A stretch of DNA of 64,000 nucleotides from Mucilaginibacter phenanthrenivorans (GCF_024721155.1 NZ_JAHVAP010000015.1:79226-143225), one strand, 5' to 3'. Shown: positions 7,908 to 16,895, numbered from the stretch's first letter. Made by a program: numbers and translations. Notes: a model not told the origin generated them from the letters alone.

Positions 7908-8131
7908 GTTGAATTTCGGCCATTTTATCAGGGGTAAAACATCCGTCTTCCTCGTAATCGGGATTTTTATCATGTGCAAAATACGCTCTACCCTCGTAAT
8001 CGATTTTTTTATCAGGAGTAAAACCGCATTTCACTCTCGTAATCAAATTTTTTATCAGGAGCAAAACCACGGCTTACCCTCGTAATCGAAATTTTTATCA
8101 GGTGCAAAACAGTGTTTTACACTCGTAAAAT
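7908..8131 (+). repeat. 43-bp tandem repeat array, about five units
   Basis: The string CTCGTAAT starts at 7951, 7993, 8036 and 8079, and a variant (CTCGTAAA) at 8122, so spacing is 42-43 bp. A diverged half unit begins near 7908. Each unit has a semi-conserved part of about 31 nt (CTCGTAATCG, then a T-run, then ATCAGG.GCAAAAC) and a variable part of about 12 nt. The variable part is too short and the repeat too degenerate for a CRISPR array. No gene occupies 7711-8335; apart from the promoter and this array I see nothing else in that spacer. Confidence 0.75.
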
Positions 8132-8335
8132 CGGCTTTTTTTAGGCCAAAAGCTATTTTCGGGGCGCGGCGCTAAATTTAAAATAGTTTTAAACTATTGA
8201 CAATCAGGTTATTGTAAAATAGGTATTCGAAAAATCCCCTTCCTCCAAATATATTTCCCGCCTGCAACCAATTACCCGAACCAGACGTCTAATGAAGTGA
8301 GCTTCGCAAATTGTTTGAGCAACCCCATTATCTGT

Positions 8336-9415
8336 ATGAAACACCTTTTCGCACTATTTGGCTTCATCATCATATCTGCAGGTCACCTGTTTGGCCAGGG
8401 ATCAGGCCCCGGTAATTTTATCGATTCATTTGTGAGCAAACATAATTTTAATGGCACCGTGCTCATCGAACAAAAATCAGCCAGCACCTATCACAAAAGC
8501 TATGGATTGGCCAATATGGAGTTTAAGGTAGCCAATACTAACGATATGCGGTACAAGGTGGCATCGATCACCAAAATGTTTACCTCTACCCTGATTATGC
8601 AACTGGTGGAGAAGGGATTGATAGACCTTGAAAAACCATTTAATACCTACCTGCCGGATTGTAAGGGTGAGGCAGCCGGCAAGGTGACCGTCCACCAATT
8701 ACTGAACCATACCTCTGGGATTGCGAATACGGATACGGTAAAGTCGCTGGAGGTAGCCTTGAAGTTTGGTGTGCCATTTTACCAGAAACCACGCAGTACC
8801 GATGAACTTTTGTCCATTTGCGTCAATGGCAAGCTGGTTAACCAGCCGGGCAAGGTTTTCGACTATAACAATGCCGATTATATAATCCTTGGAAAGATCA
8901 TCGAACGGCTTTGTCACAAAACTTACGAAGAGGTATTGAAGGAAAAGATCCTGCTGCCCTTAAAAATGGAAAATTCGGGACTGCTGTACCAAAAGGACAT
9001 TATAGCCAACCTGGCCGATACCTATATGTACCGCGATGACATTAAACAAATGGTACCCGATTTGCCCGTTTACCCAGAAAACTGGTATGCCGCCGGGGCA
9101 ATGTACTCCACGGCTACCGACCTGCTGAAATTTACCGATGCCTTGTTTGCCGGTAAGCTGGTGAAGCAGGAATCACTAAACCGAATGTTCGTGTCCGGGC
9201 TTGGCGAATACGGCTTCGGTGTATGGGTTTACGAAAATTACGACATCAACGGTAAAATGTACCGTATAGTAAAACGCCCCGGACTGATAATGGGCGCGCA
9301 GGCAATGATGTTCCATGTGTTGGGCGAGGGCACAACCATCATCATCCTCAGTAACACCGCCACCACTAGTTTGGATGAATTTGCAGCAGAACTTGCGAAG
9401 CAGGTGGTGCGTTAA
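8336..9415 (+). CDS. Exported serine hydrolase, beta-lactamase class C family
   Basis: The protein is 359 aa from ATG 8336. A GTG at 8297 would add 13 residues ahead of the signal peptide and is less likely. After a signal peptide ending near GHLFGQ the protein shows the class C / DD-peptidase-like fold: active-site SxxK in SITKMFTS, tetrad YxN in FDYNNADYIILG, and a late Gly-rich segment (KRPGLIMGAQAM) in place of the third KTG/HxG motif. Members include esterases, D-aminopeptidases and peptidoglycan-related hydrolases, so true beta-lactamase activity should not be assumed. It sits downstream of a long repeat-containing leader. Confidence 0.88.
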   Translation: MKHLFALFGFIIISAGHLFGQGSGPGNFIDSFVSKHNFNGTVLIEQKSASTYHKSYGLANMEFKVANTNDMRYKVASITKMFTSTLIMQLVEKGLIDLEKPFNTYLPDCKGEAAGKVTVHQLLNHTSGIANTDTVKSLEVALKFGVPFYQKPRSTDELLSICVNGKLVNQPGKVFDYNNADYIILGKIIERLCHKTYEEVLKEKILLPLKMENSGLLYQKDIIANLADTYMYRDDIKQMVPDLPVYPENWYAAGAMYSTATDLLKFTDALFAGKLVKQESLNRMFVSGLGEYGFGVWVYENYDINGKMYRIVKRPGLIMGAQAMMFHVLGEGTTIIILSNTATTSLDEFAAELAKQVVR

Positions 9416-9432
9416 GGGAGGTAGGAATGTAG

Positions 9433-9476
9433 AATAATGAATTTTGAATGTCGAACGACGGAGTTATTTCATTATT
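9433..9476. repeat. Inverted repeat between convergent genes
   Basis: The arms AATAATGAA (9433-9441) and TTCATTATT (9468-9476) flank further weakly paired GTCGAAC/GTTCGAT sequence, followed by a T-run near 9487. It may serve as a bidirectional terminator for the hydrolase and the convergent surface protein. Confidence 0.45.
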
Positions 9477-9512
9477 GGTGTTCGATATTTTTTCACACCG
9501 TGTTTTTGAACT

Positions 9513-10850
9513 CTAATAAACAATAGTCACATTTCCGCTCAGTCTTTTCGCATTGTTGTTTATTGAAATAACATAAAAATATACCCCGGCGGGCAAACGC
9601 TTGCCTTTATGGTAACCTGTCCACGGCGATGGATAGCCCCGACTTTGAAATACCGAAGCGCCAAAGCGGTTATAAATGTTCACTACGGCAGTTGCATCAG
9701 CTTCCAGGCCCATGATGTTCCAGGTGTCGTTTATGCCGTCGTTATTTGGGGTGAATGTGTTGGGAATGGTAATACCGGGCGGGTTAATTACCAATACCCG
9801 GGTTGCGCTGGCAGTATTATAATCAACATTGCCTGCCTGGGTTGCCGTTATGTTAACTGTGCCTGCCAAAAGTATTTTTACCTGGTTGCCGTTGATGATT
9901 TCGGCGGTATTTGGATCGCTGCTGGTAAAGGTTACCGGCAAGCCCGAACTGGCCATGGCTGTCAAGGAAAAATCTGCATCGCCAACGGCTCTGGGTGGCA
10001 AGGCTGCAAATGTGATCTGCTGGTCGGCTTTAGTTACTGTAAGCGTGCCCGCAACGTACACAGGTGTATAATTCAGCGATTCTACGCCGCTAACGGTGAT
10101 AGGGTAGGTGCCGGGATCCGAAAATACCCCGGCAGTTGTGGATGCTGTGGGTTGTACGTCAAAGCTTGTACTGTTATCTCCGTTTACAAAGCCGCTATAG
10201 CTGAATTGCAGTGGAGGGTTTGGCTGTCCATATGGCCTGTCCGCATCCTTGGCGGTGATAACCAGGGTAATTTTATTGATGGTTAACACGCCGGTATTGT
10301 ACTTAATATCGTAGTTTTTTGCTTCGGCCCCGCTTGCAGTTATGGGGTAAAACCCCACGTTCGACGCAGAAGTTGCCGGGGTAGCGCCAATTGGTGATTT
10401 GGTAAAAACGGAAGCATCATCGCCATTTACAAACCCCGTATATGTAAAAGTGAACAAGGGGAGCGGATCAGCATAAAAGATCCGCTTGTTTTCAGGCCTT
10501 ACTATCAGTACAGCCTGGTTAACGGTTAACGTGTGTGAAACCGGGTTAGCTGCAGAATATGTTGCGTTTTCGGGCTGGGATACGGTTATGGTACAGTTGC
10601 CTGCACCGGTAATGTGCACATTGCCGGTGTTATCAACAGTTGCTACAGAAGCGTTGTCGCTTGAATAGGTGAGTTGAATCGAAGCGTTGGAACTGCTTGC
10701 TGCCAGGTTAAAATTCACATCGCCATATGTTTTAACAGGTGGCTGGGCAAAGGTAATGGTCTGCGGCACACTATTCGGAACCACCGACGATTGGGCGTAC
10801 CCTTTTACCGCGATAATTAGAAACAGGAAAAAGCCTAATTGCCTCAACAC
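9513..10850 (-). CDS. Type-IX-secreted protein with MBG-like and Ig-like repeats
   Basis: The 445-aa protein has an N-terminal signal peptide (cleavage near KGYA-Q). It is followed by an Ig-like/cadherin-type segment (QTITFAQPPVKTYGD), two MBG-type domains (FTYTGFVNGDD... and FSYSGFVNGDN..., each ending in GFYPITASG or GTYPITVSG then NY), and another QQITFAALP segment. It ends in the gliding-motility-type type-B T9SS domain (NTFTPNNDGINDTWNIMG, IYNRFGASVFQS, LPAGVYFYVISI). It is likely secreted and anchored at the cell surface, perhaps as an adhesin. The C-terminal domain is closely related to that of the adhesin at 4283-6783. Confidence 0.88.
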   Translation of the reverse strand: MLRQLGFFLFLIIAVKGYAQSSVVPNSVPQTITFAQPPVKTYGDVNFNLAASSSNASIQLTYSSDNASVATVDNTGNVHITGAGNCTITVSQPENATYSAANPVSHTLTVNQAVLIVRPENKRIFYADPLPLFTFTYTGFVNGDDASVFTKSPIGATPATSASNVGFYPITASGAEAKNYDIKYNTGVLTINKITLVITAKDADRPYGQPNPPLQFSYSGFVNGDNSTSFDVQPTASTTAGVFSDPGTYPITVSGVESLNYTPVYVAGTLTVTKADQQITFAALPPRAVGDADFSLTAMASSGLPVTFTSSDPNTAEIINGNQVKILLAGTVNITATQAGNVDYNTASATRVLVINPPGITIPNTFTPNNDGINDTWNIMGLEADATAVVNIYNRFGASVFQSRGYPSPWTGYHKGKRLPAGVYFYVISINNNAKRLSGNVTIVY

Positions 10851-10960
10851 CGTATGATTAAATTAATGCAGCAGTAATATACTGTTAAATATAATCATCA
10901 ATGTTGATAAGGATGAGCGGATGCTATGTTAAAACAAAAGGTTAGCTGATAACTTTGCGA

Positions 10961-11884
10961 TCAGTACACAATTACCTCATTGGTACTCCGCCTGTCGGCA
11001 ACTTTTCCGGTATGCACGTCAATCCACAGGTGATCAACCACAGTATACTTGCCTTCACCCTTTTTGTAATTTTTATATTCCCTTATGATAGATCCGGATT
11101 TCGGATCGTACATAATTTCCCCTTCGCTAGTGAAACTGTATTGCCTGGCTACCAAATTGGACGCCGCGCTATCGATAATTATTGATTTTTCAGGGTGATG
11201 CTTGATGTCGGGAAGTTCAATAATTCCCATCAAACTACCTCTTTCATCAAGGTTAAGGCTAAAGTTATAAAGCGTTTTATGCTTAACTGAATCCCAAACC
11301 ATAAAACAAAGCGAATAATTGGGTGCGCGGAATTTCTTGGGATCAATTTTGGGGTTGAGTGAATAAAACTTTTTTAAATTAACCCATTGACCGCCATTCA
11401 GGATTAGCTTTTTATAGAAGTCTTCACCCACACGGTCGGTAAGGTATGTTCTAATTTTTGACTGTATTTTCGCAGGCAGATCATCAAGGAAAAAAGCCTC
11501 CCGTGCATAATAACGGGGATACATTAGTGTACCGCAAGTATAAGCAACCGGGTAATTAGTAGCTGCCAGCTTTAAAATTACAGGTGAGTTCTTAACGCCG
11601 GTAATATCATATCTGCCCGTCTGCACGGAATTATTCCAACTGTTTAGTATTTCAAACTGGTAGGTGGCAGTCGAATCATATTTCCTATCAGTAAAAGTAT
11701 ATACTCCGGATACGTCGGAGCTGGTGAAGTCAATATATTCCTCGTTGTTCTTTATGATTGTACCCCATTTTTTCGACATAGGTTTGCCGCTGATAGCATT
11801 AACAATGGTAAACGTAAAGGTTCGCTGTGCCAAAGCAAACAAAGGCAGAAGAAAGGCAAGCAGTGTTATTAGTCTTTTTATCAC
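10961..11884 (-). CDS. Exported protein of unknown function
   Basis: The 307-aa protein starts at GTG 11884, followed at once by a signal peptide (IKRLITLLAFLLPLFALAQ). The first 100 residues look like a carboxypeptidase-regulatory or transthyretin-like beta fold (VNAISGKPMSKKWGTI, DVSGVYTFTDRKYDS). The rest is mixed, with a single Cys pair (YTCGTLMYP, LCFMVW). I do not recognise the family. The adjacent upstream gene is DUF2130 (78 bp away, same strand), and the type-IX protein at 9513 lies downstream. Confidence 0.7.
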   Translation of the reverse strand: MIKRLITLLAFLLPLFALAQRTFTFTIVNAISGKPMSKKWGTIIKNNEEYIDFTSSDVSGVYTFTDRKYDSTATYQFEILNSWNNSVQTGRYDITGVKNSPVILKLAATNYPVAYTCGTLMYPRYYAREAFFLDDLPAKIQSKIRTYLTDRVGEDFYKKLILNGGQWVNLKKFYSLNPKIDPKKFRAPNYSLCFMVWDSVKHKTLYNFSLNLDERGSLMGIIELPDIKHHPEKSIIIDSAASNLVARQYSFTSEGEIMYDPKSGSIIREYKNYKKGEGKYTVVDHLWIDVHTGKVADRRSTNEVIVY

Positions 11885-11962
11885 AGTGAAACCTATAATT
11901 TCATAAATCCATCAATCTCGTTCAATTCATAAGCACTAATCCCTAAAATCCCTTAATCCCGG

Positions 11963-13213
11963 TCATTCCAACAACAACGCATCGTCATCATCCGTCAAAC
12001 TCAGCTGGATCACATCGCTGCCTGCAATGCCTTCGATGGAGCCTTGGATATGGGCAGCATTCAGCAGCACCTTCTCCAGCTGCTTTTCGCGGGCTTTCCA
12101 TAGTTTTTCCATGGCATCGCGTTCCTTTTGGATGCTCATGCGCATGCTCAAAAAGCCCTCTCGGATGGCCTTCCATTGTTCGCTGAATTCGCTGCTGATA
12201 AGGTAATCATACAGCAAATGCATTTTGTCGCCCTTGTTGTCTTGTGATTTGGCGAGGTTGCTCAACTTTAAAATACCGTCCCGCAAAATGTAGGCAACGG
12301 CACGCACTTCGTCGAACGAGCAGATCCAAACGCCATCCTTTTCACCGAAGCAATCCATCCCCTTAGGATAGCACTGGCTCACGATAACTGCCACATCAAC
12401 GCCGATGCTGCGCATATCCTTTTTGAGCTTCTCTATCCAATCGGCCCCAAAATCCTTGGTGCGTTTGCTTTCATAAATAATGCGGCCGCATTCCTGTCCA
12501 AACTGATTACGCACGGTTTGTACGCAGTCGGCGCCACGCACGCCCTTGCCTACCTCGCTGATGAGGTCGAACGGAAAATTAACGCGCAGTAAATCTTCTA
12601 AAATAAGTTCCTGCGCCTCACCCTGCAGCTGCATGGAGCCTTGCTCAGCCTTGCGCTTCATTTCGTCAGCCAGCTTTTTCTGGTCATCCAGCTGTTTTTC
12701 CAGTTCTTTAACTTTTAGCTGGTAGTCGGTGTCCTTCAGGTTGAATTTCTCTGTTTCCTGTTTTCTTATTTGGTCGGTAAGCTCATTGCGTTGTTCCTGC
12801 AATTTACGTTGCAGCTCCAAGCCAAGTTCTGCTTCCTTTTCATTCAGGGCCTTTTCCTTTTGAAGAAATTCAAATTCTTTTTGGCGGCTTAATTTTAGCT
12901 TCTCGTCCTTTTCGTTCAACGTATTTTGCAGCAGCTGCATTTGGTTCTCAAAATCGGTGGCTATTGATTTCCGCAGACTTTGCTCAACCGACAGTTGCAA
13001 TTGTTTTTTCTCATCGGCCAGGCGTTGTTCATATTGCTGGGCTTGTTGTTTTTCGCGGGTTGCAAAATCATTTTCCTTGCGGCGGTATTCTTCCTCCTTT
13101 TGCTGGGTATACTCCTGCATCTTCACCCGGAGCTCCTTTTTGTACTCCTCCGCCATCACTTCCTCAATTGGAAAACCGAACCCGCAGCTGGGGCATTTAA
13201 CTTCTGTTGCCAT
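11963..13213 (-). CDS. DUF2130 domain-containing protein
   Basis: The 416-aa protein opens with a CPSCGFGFP zinc-ribbon-like motif. A long charged coiled coil (about residues 25-200, rich in E/K/Q) follows, then the DUF2130 core: LEDLLRVNFPFDLISEVGKG, RGADCVQTVRN, then IYESKRTKDF and DVAVIVSQCYPKGMDC. The E.K spacing in IYESKRTK after GADC resembles a PD-(D/E)xK nuclease centre, an inference from the family's suspected relation to nucleases. Cellular role is not established. ATG 13213 is the only sensible start. Confidence 0.88.
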   Translation of the reverse strand: MATEVKCPSCGFGFPIEEVMAEEYKKELRVKMQEYTQQKEEEYRRKENDFATREKQQAQQYEQRLADEKKQLQLSVEQSLRKSIATDFENQMQLLQNTLNEKDEKLKLSRQKEFEFLQKEKALNEKEAELGLELQRKLQEQRNELTDQIRKQETEKFNLKDTDYQLKVKELEKQLDDQKKLADEMKRKAEQGSMQLQGEAQELILEDLLRVNFPFDLISEVGKGVRGADCVQTVRNQFGQECGRIIYESKRTKDFGADWIEKLKKDMRSIGVDVAVIVSQCYPKGMDCFGEKDGVWICSFDEVRAVAYILRDGILKLSNLAKSQDNKGDKMHLLYDYLISSEFSEQWKAIREGFLSMRMSIQKERDAMEKLWKAREKQLEKVLLNAAHIQGSIEGIAGSDVIQLSLTDDDDALLLE

Positions 13214-13277
13214 ATTTTAAAATAGGGTTTAAAGATAGGGGTTTGAGGGAGGGAATGGAAATGATTTTTGGGGAGGT

Positions 13278-13340
13278 CCATAGTCGATGGTCCATAGTCC
13301 ATGGCAGGAGGACTTTTTAACTATGGACTATCGACCATGG
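13278..13340. repeat. Imperfect inverted repeat of CCATAGTC/GACTATGG type
   Basis: The arms at 13278-13298 and 13320-13340 are complementary except for two positions that still pair as G-U in RNA. The whole stretch is made of permuted TCCATAGTC/TCCATGG words. It lies between the DUF2130 gene and the 3' end of the muramidase-like gene. It is likely a dispersed small repeat. Confidence 0.55.
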
Positions 13341-13356
13341 TCCATGGACTACTTTC

Positions 13357-13923
13357 CTACCCTACATACACCTTACACCTGCCCAGCCAGCTGCTGAGCC
13401 ATTGTTTGTCTGTAGGGTTTAGCTTCACCCGTTCGTAGTAATTTGCTACGCGGATCCCGTTGAAGGCGGTAACAAAAAGATTAGCCGGCAGCGAATTAAT
13501 GCATCCCCTGGTAAGTTTACCTATTTGCCCATCAACGCCAACCGCGTTGTGCTGTACAGTGTTGCAGGCCATTTGAGCAACATAATCCATCGAGATGAGA
13601 CAAGGATTAACGGCGCAGTCGAACATGGCATTGGCCGCCTGCTGATCCGTAATTGTGCTGAGTTTGTAGGCATCCCAATAACCCGATTGGTAAAATTGCT
13701 GGATGTTAGTTTGTAATGTATGATTGGCAGCAAAGAGCTTGTTAAGCGCAGAAATGGTTGCACCGGGATTGGCTGCTTTTATTTGGTCAATAGTTGGCCA
13801 ACCGCTCCAGTTTGGGTTTTGAGAACGGTCAACACCCATATAAGTTTCAGCCTCGCCGTCGCCGGGGTTGTACCCGCCCTCAGTTTGCATGGTTATTTGA
13901 AAGGCAGTTAAGAAATCAGCCAT
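13357..13923 (-). CDS. GH108-like (ZliS-type) muramidase / N-acetylmuramidase homologue
   Basis: The protein is 188 aa from ATG 13923, where MADFLTAFQ begins; a TTG further upstream is less likely. The N-terminal region has the GH108 hallmark EGGY (catalytic Glu), in TEGGYNPGDGEAETYMGVDR, with the usual DxGG..T..G replaced by a related GEAETYMGVDR. Later come YWDAYKLSTI and DQQAANAMFDCAVN, the typical second half with aromatic and Ala/Asn residues, and GVDGQIGKLT, a peptidoglycan-binding-like loop. No signal peptide is visible. Such proteins are seen in phage-related and secretion contexts; no phage genes flank it here. Confidence 0.78.
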   Translation of the reverse strand: MADFLTAFQITMQTEGGYNPGDGEAETYMGVDRSQNPNWSGWPTIDQIKAANPGATISALNKLFAANHTLQTNIQQFYQSGYWDAYKLSTITDQQAANAMFDCAVNPCLISMDYVAQMACNTVQHNAVGVDGQIGKLTRGCINSLPANLFVTAFNGIRVANYYERVKLNPTDKQWLSSWLGRCKVYVG

Positions 13924-14042
13924 GGTATTGGGGTTTAGTTGACTAAAGGTAAGTGTTTTAGTTAGGAGTTGATAGTTCAAAATAAAAAAGAAATTTCTTC
14001 GGCTAGTTTAATAACTATATATTTAGTTTTTAAATCAACAAC

Positions 14043-14633
14043 ATGAAAAAGCTAACTATTATCCTCCTCTTCTGCTCATTTTTCTCCCTAAAACTATCGG
14101 CCCAAACCGTAAAGCACGACACGCTATTGATCCAAAAAATTGATTCCATGTTTAAGGACGACCAATTTTGGCGCAAGGAGAATGCTAAGGCAGGGAGCAA
14201 AACGCCGTCCAAATATGATGACGAAACAATTCAGCGAAAATGGGCTGAGGCTGATAGTATCAATCAGGTAAAAGCCAAAGCTATCATTAAAAAATATGGT
14301 TACCCCGGCTACAGTTTGGTAGGGGAGTGGTCCGCTGATTTTTGGGCTATAGTAGATCATTGTGACGACGATATTCCCTTCCAGGAACAAGTATTGGCTT
14401 TAATGAAAATTGAGATAGCGAAGAACAATGCCAGCAAAGAAAATTATGCCTATTTGACCGACCGGGTGCTGGTAAATAAAAAACAAAAACAGATCTACGG
14501 CACACAGATCCACATTGATCCTAAAACACACAAAGCATCGCCGTTTCCATTAAAATATCCCAAAAAAGTTAACGCGCTGAGAAAAAAAATGGGGATGGGT
14601 ACTGAAGAAGAATATTTAAAGGGTTTTCAATAA
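14043..14633 (+). CDS. Exported DUF6624-like protein
   Basis: The 196-aa protein has a signal peptide (MKKLTIILLFCSFFSLKLSA). It has the pattern I associate with DUF6624: a GYPGYSLVGEWSADFWAIVDH segment in two parts (KYGYPGYSLVGEW, ADFWAIVDHCDDD), then a region of helices and AYLTDRVLVNKKQKQIYGTQ near the C-terminus. Function is unknown. The protein is likely periplasmic. It diverges from the muramidase gene with a 119-bp spacer, and no operon partner is present. Confidence 0.72.
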   Translation: MKKLTIILLFCSFFSLKLSAQTVKHDTLLIQKIDSMFKDDQFWRKENAKAGSKTPSKYDDETIQRKWAEADSINQVKAKAIIKKYGYPGYSLVGEWSADFWAIVDHCDDDIPFQEQVLALMKIEIAKNNASKENYAYLTDRVLVNKKQKQIYGTQIHIDPKTHKASPFPLKYPKKVNALRKKMGMGTEEEYLKGFQ

Positions 14634-14646
14634 ACCTGTAGCTACT

Positions 14647-14760
14647 GTAGGGGCGTATCGCATACGCCCTCGCCATGCGCTGTATTTGTTTTCGCAATGC
14701 GATCCGGGATATATCCATGCATTCGCTCACCTGTATAGGGCGTATGCTATACGCCCCTAC
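14647..14760. repeat. Paired palindromes (BIME-like repeat)
   Basis: Two 24-bp arms, 14647-14670 and 14737-14760, are inverted copies with one mismatch. Each arm is itself a near-palindrome (GGGCGTAT, 3 bases, ATACGCCC), so two small hairpins face each other across 66 bp. It has no coding capacity. It precedes the alpha-glucan locus. Confidence 0.65.
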
Positions 14761-14846
14761 CCCCCCAACACTAATTATAATTTCTATCGTATATGCGCAC
14801 CCAAAAACTAAATTTCACTTTTTCGTACAACAAATCATTTTTATTT

Positions 14847-14854
14847 TAAATTTG
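14847..14854 (+). promoter_or_regulatory. Putative -7 box for the alpha-glucan locus
   Basis: TAAATTTG is a perfect TAnnTTTG box. Transcription from it would begin near 14861, leaving no leader for the ATG at 14863 but about 50 nt for the ATG at 14914. This supports 14914 as the start of the following gene. No clear -33 TTG is seen. Confidence 0.5.
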
Positions 14855-14913
14855 GAACGCGGATGATCGAAGAATTCATCACCCCGCCCAATTATCTTCT
14901 GATAAAACCTGGT

Positions 14914-16767
14914 ATGAAAAAATTATTGTTTTTTACAGCTTGCTGCCTGTTGATGGCACTGGGCTCTTTTGCTCAAATTCCTGCCCTGGAACGCGTAGAA
15001 CCTATGTTTTGGTGGGTTGGTATGCATAATCCTAACCTGCAACTGATCGTTCATGGCGACCATATTGCCGACCGAAAAGTGGAACTGAACTACCCCGGTG
15101 TTAAGCTGGTCGCGGTTCATAAAGTTGAAAATCCGAATTACCTTTTTGTTGATTTACGCATTTTATCGGGTGCAATTCCGGGAACGTTCCCGATAAAGTT
15201 TATAAAAGCCGGTGAAAAGGCGTTAACATATAGTTATGCGCTCAAGGCACGGGACCGTTCGCCCGGGCGTGCGCAGGGAGTAACCAGCAGGGATTTGATC
15301 TATCTCATCATGCCCGACCGCTTCTCCAATGGCGATCCCTCGAACGACTCGTTTACCAACCTGCGCGAGCAGGGCATCCACCGCGATTCGATGTTCAGCC
15401 GTCACGGCGGGGATTTGCAGGGGGTGATGAACCACCTGGATTATCTGAAGGATTTGGGTGTTACAGCCATCTGGCTAACACCCGAAATTGAGAATGATGA
15501 GCCTCATGCTTCCTATCATGGTTATGCCGTTACTGATTATTATAAGGTTGATCCGCGCTATGGCACCAACGAGCTTTATAAAAAGTTTGTTGAAAAATGT
15601 CATAGCATGGGGATGAAGGTGGTAAAGGACCTGGTGCACAACCATGCCGGTACCGAAGGATATACCATTAGTGATATGCCGATGAAAAGCTGGGTGCATC
15701 AATGGCCGAAGTATACCAAGTCAAACTTTAGGGATATGGCGGTAATGGACCCGCACGTTGCACCGTCAGACCGTAAGCAAATGCTTGACGGCTGGTTTGA
15801 CCATCGCATGGCGGACATGAACGAGAATAATCCCTATGTTCAAAATTTCCTTACTCAAAACCATATCTGGTGGGTTGAATATGCAGGTGTCGATGGCTTC
15901 CGTTTGGATACTTACCCGTATAACGACCCGGAGTATATGGCTAAATGGGCGGTTGATGTGAAGAATGAGTTCCCGCACCTTTCTATATTCGGCGAAACGT
16001 TGGTTTGGTCAGCTGCTAATCAGGCTTTCTTTACACAGGGTAACACCGTTAACCGTGGTTTTGATACCCACCTGCCAGGCGTAACCGACGGCGTTTTAAA
16101 GGAAGCAATTTACGATGCGCTGAACGCCAACGAAGGCTGGACTGAGGGGGTGAATCGTCTGTATTCAGTGCTGGCGCAGGACTTTTTGTACCAGGATGTA
16201 ACCCGCAATACCATCTTTTTAGATAACCATGATATGAGCCGCATCCTGTCGGTAGTGGGTGAAGACATCAATAAGTATAAATCGGCCATGGCCATGCTGA
16301 TGACCATGCGCGGCGTGCCGCAAATGTATTACGGCGATGAGATCCTGATGAAAAACTTCTCGAACCCGGATGGACTAGTGCGGGAGGATTTTCCGGGCGG
16401 CTGGGATGGCGATAAAAAGAACAAATTTACGGCTGAGGGGCGTGACGATAAGGAAAATGATGCCTTTAACTACATAAAAACGCTGGCGAATTACCGCAAA
16501 AATACCTCCGCTTTGCAAACCGGGAAAATGATGCAGTATATCCCTGAAAACGGCATCTATGTATACTTCAGGTATGATGATAAGAAAACAGTAATGATGG
16601 TTTACAACAGTACCGACAAGGAGCAAATTACCGGGACAACCCGCTATTACGAACGGATAAAAGGCGCGAAAACTGCTAAAAATGTAATTATAGGCGGTAA
16701 TACCGGCCTTGATAAGCTCACAGTAGGCCCAAAATCAACATTGGTACTGGAACTTGAGACCAAGTGA
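14914..16767 (+). CDS. Exported GH13 alpha-glucan hydrolase (cyclomaltodextrinase/neopullulanase type)
   Basis: The protein is 617 aa from ATG 14914, chosen because a signal peptide starts there and a -7 box sits at 14847. The N-terminal domain (about residues 25-120: VEPMFWWVGMHNPNLQL) matches the cyclomaltodextrinase N-domain found in SusA-like neopullulanases. The GH13 barrel has region I DLVHNHAG, the nucleophile Asp in GFRLDTYPY, the acid/base Glu in FGETLVW and the third Asp in FLDNHDMSR. A small beta domain ends the protein. It would cut maltodextrin or pullulan in the periplasm or at the surface and feed the downstream maltose phosphorylase route. Confidence 0.93.
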   Translation: MKKLLFFTACCLLMALGSFAQIPALERVEPMFWWVGMHNPNLQLIVHGDHIADRKVELNYPGVKLVAVHKVENPNYLFVDLRILSGAIPGTFPIKFIKAGEKALTYSYALKARDRSPGRAQGVTSRDLIYLIMPDRFSNGDPSNDSFTNLREQGIHRDSMFSRHGGDLQGVMNHLDYLKDLGVTAIWLTPEIENDEPHASYHGYAVTDYYKVDPRYGTNELYKKFVEKCHSMGMKVVKDLVHNHAGTEGYTISDMPMKSWVHQWPKYTKSNFRDMAVMDPHVAPSDRKQMLDGWFDHRMADMNENNPYVQNFLTQNHIWWVEYAGVDGFRLDTYPYNDPEYMAKWAVDVKNEFPHLSIFGETLVWSAANQAFFTQGNTVNRGFDTHLPGVTDGVLKEAIYDALNANEGWTEGVNRLYSVLAQDFLYQDVTRNTIFLDNHDMSRILSVVGEDINKYKSAMAMLMTMRGVPQMYYGDEILMKNFSNPDGLVREDFPGGWDGDKKNKFTAEGRDDKENDAFNYIKTLANYRKNTSALQTGKMMQYIPENGIYVYFRYDDKKTVMMVYNSTDKEQITGTTRYYERIKGAKTAKNVIIGGNTGLDKLTVGPKSTLVLELETK

Positions 16768-16875
16768 AAATATTTAGAGATTAATAATTGAATGATGATT
16801 TTTTAACGGTTAATTAGTGAATTGATAAAAATGATTGTCGTCGAACAATTCATAACCAACTAAGCCCTAATTATT

Positions 16876-16883
16876 TAAATTTG
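16876..16883 (+). promoter_or_regulatory. Putative -7 box upstream of pgmB
   Basis: TAAATTTG fits TAnnTTTG exactly and ends 12 bp before the ATG at 16896, so the transcript would be leaderless or nearly so. It would allow pgmB and the downstream genes to be transcribed independently of the first GH13 gene. Confidence 0.45.
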
Positions 16884-16895
16884 CGAACAAATATA

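Noticed and set aside
7908..8131. CRISPR array at the 43-bp tandem repeats
   Set aside because: The variable parts are only about 12 nt, the repeats are degenerate, there is no cas gene, and the period is constant, so a tandem repeat is the better reading.
8336..9415. Antibiotic-resistance beta-lactamase
   Set aside because: Only SxxK and YxN are clear; the third motif is not the class C KTG, and this family is mostly esterases or peptidases.
9609..10286. 225-aa plus-strand frame opposite the MBG/T9SS gene
   Set aside because: It is a shadow of the well-supported minus-strand surface protein, with no recognisable domain and Cys/Gly/Tyr-rich random composition.
13357..13923. Prophage region marked by the muramidase-like gene
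   Set aside because: No phage structural, replication or integrase genes flank it; neighbours are ordinary chromosomal genes.
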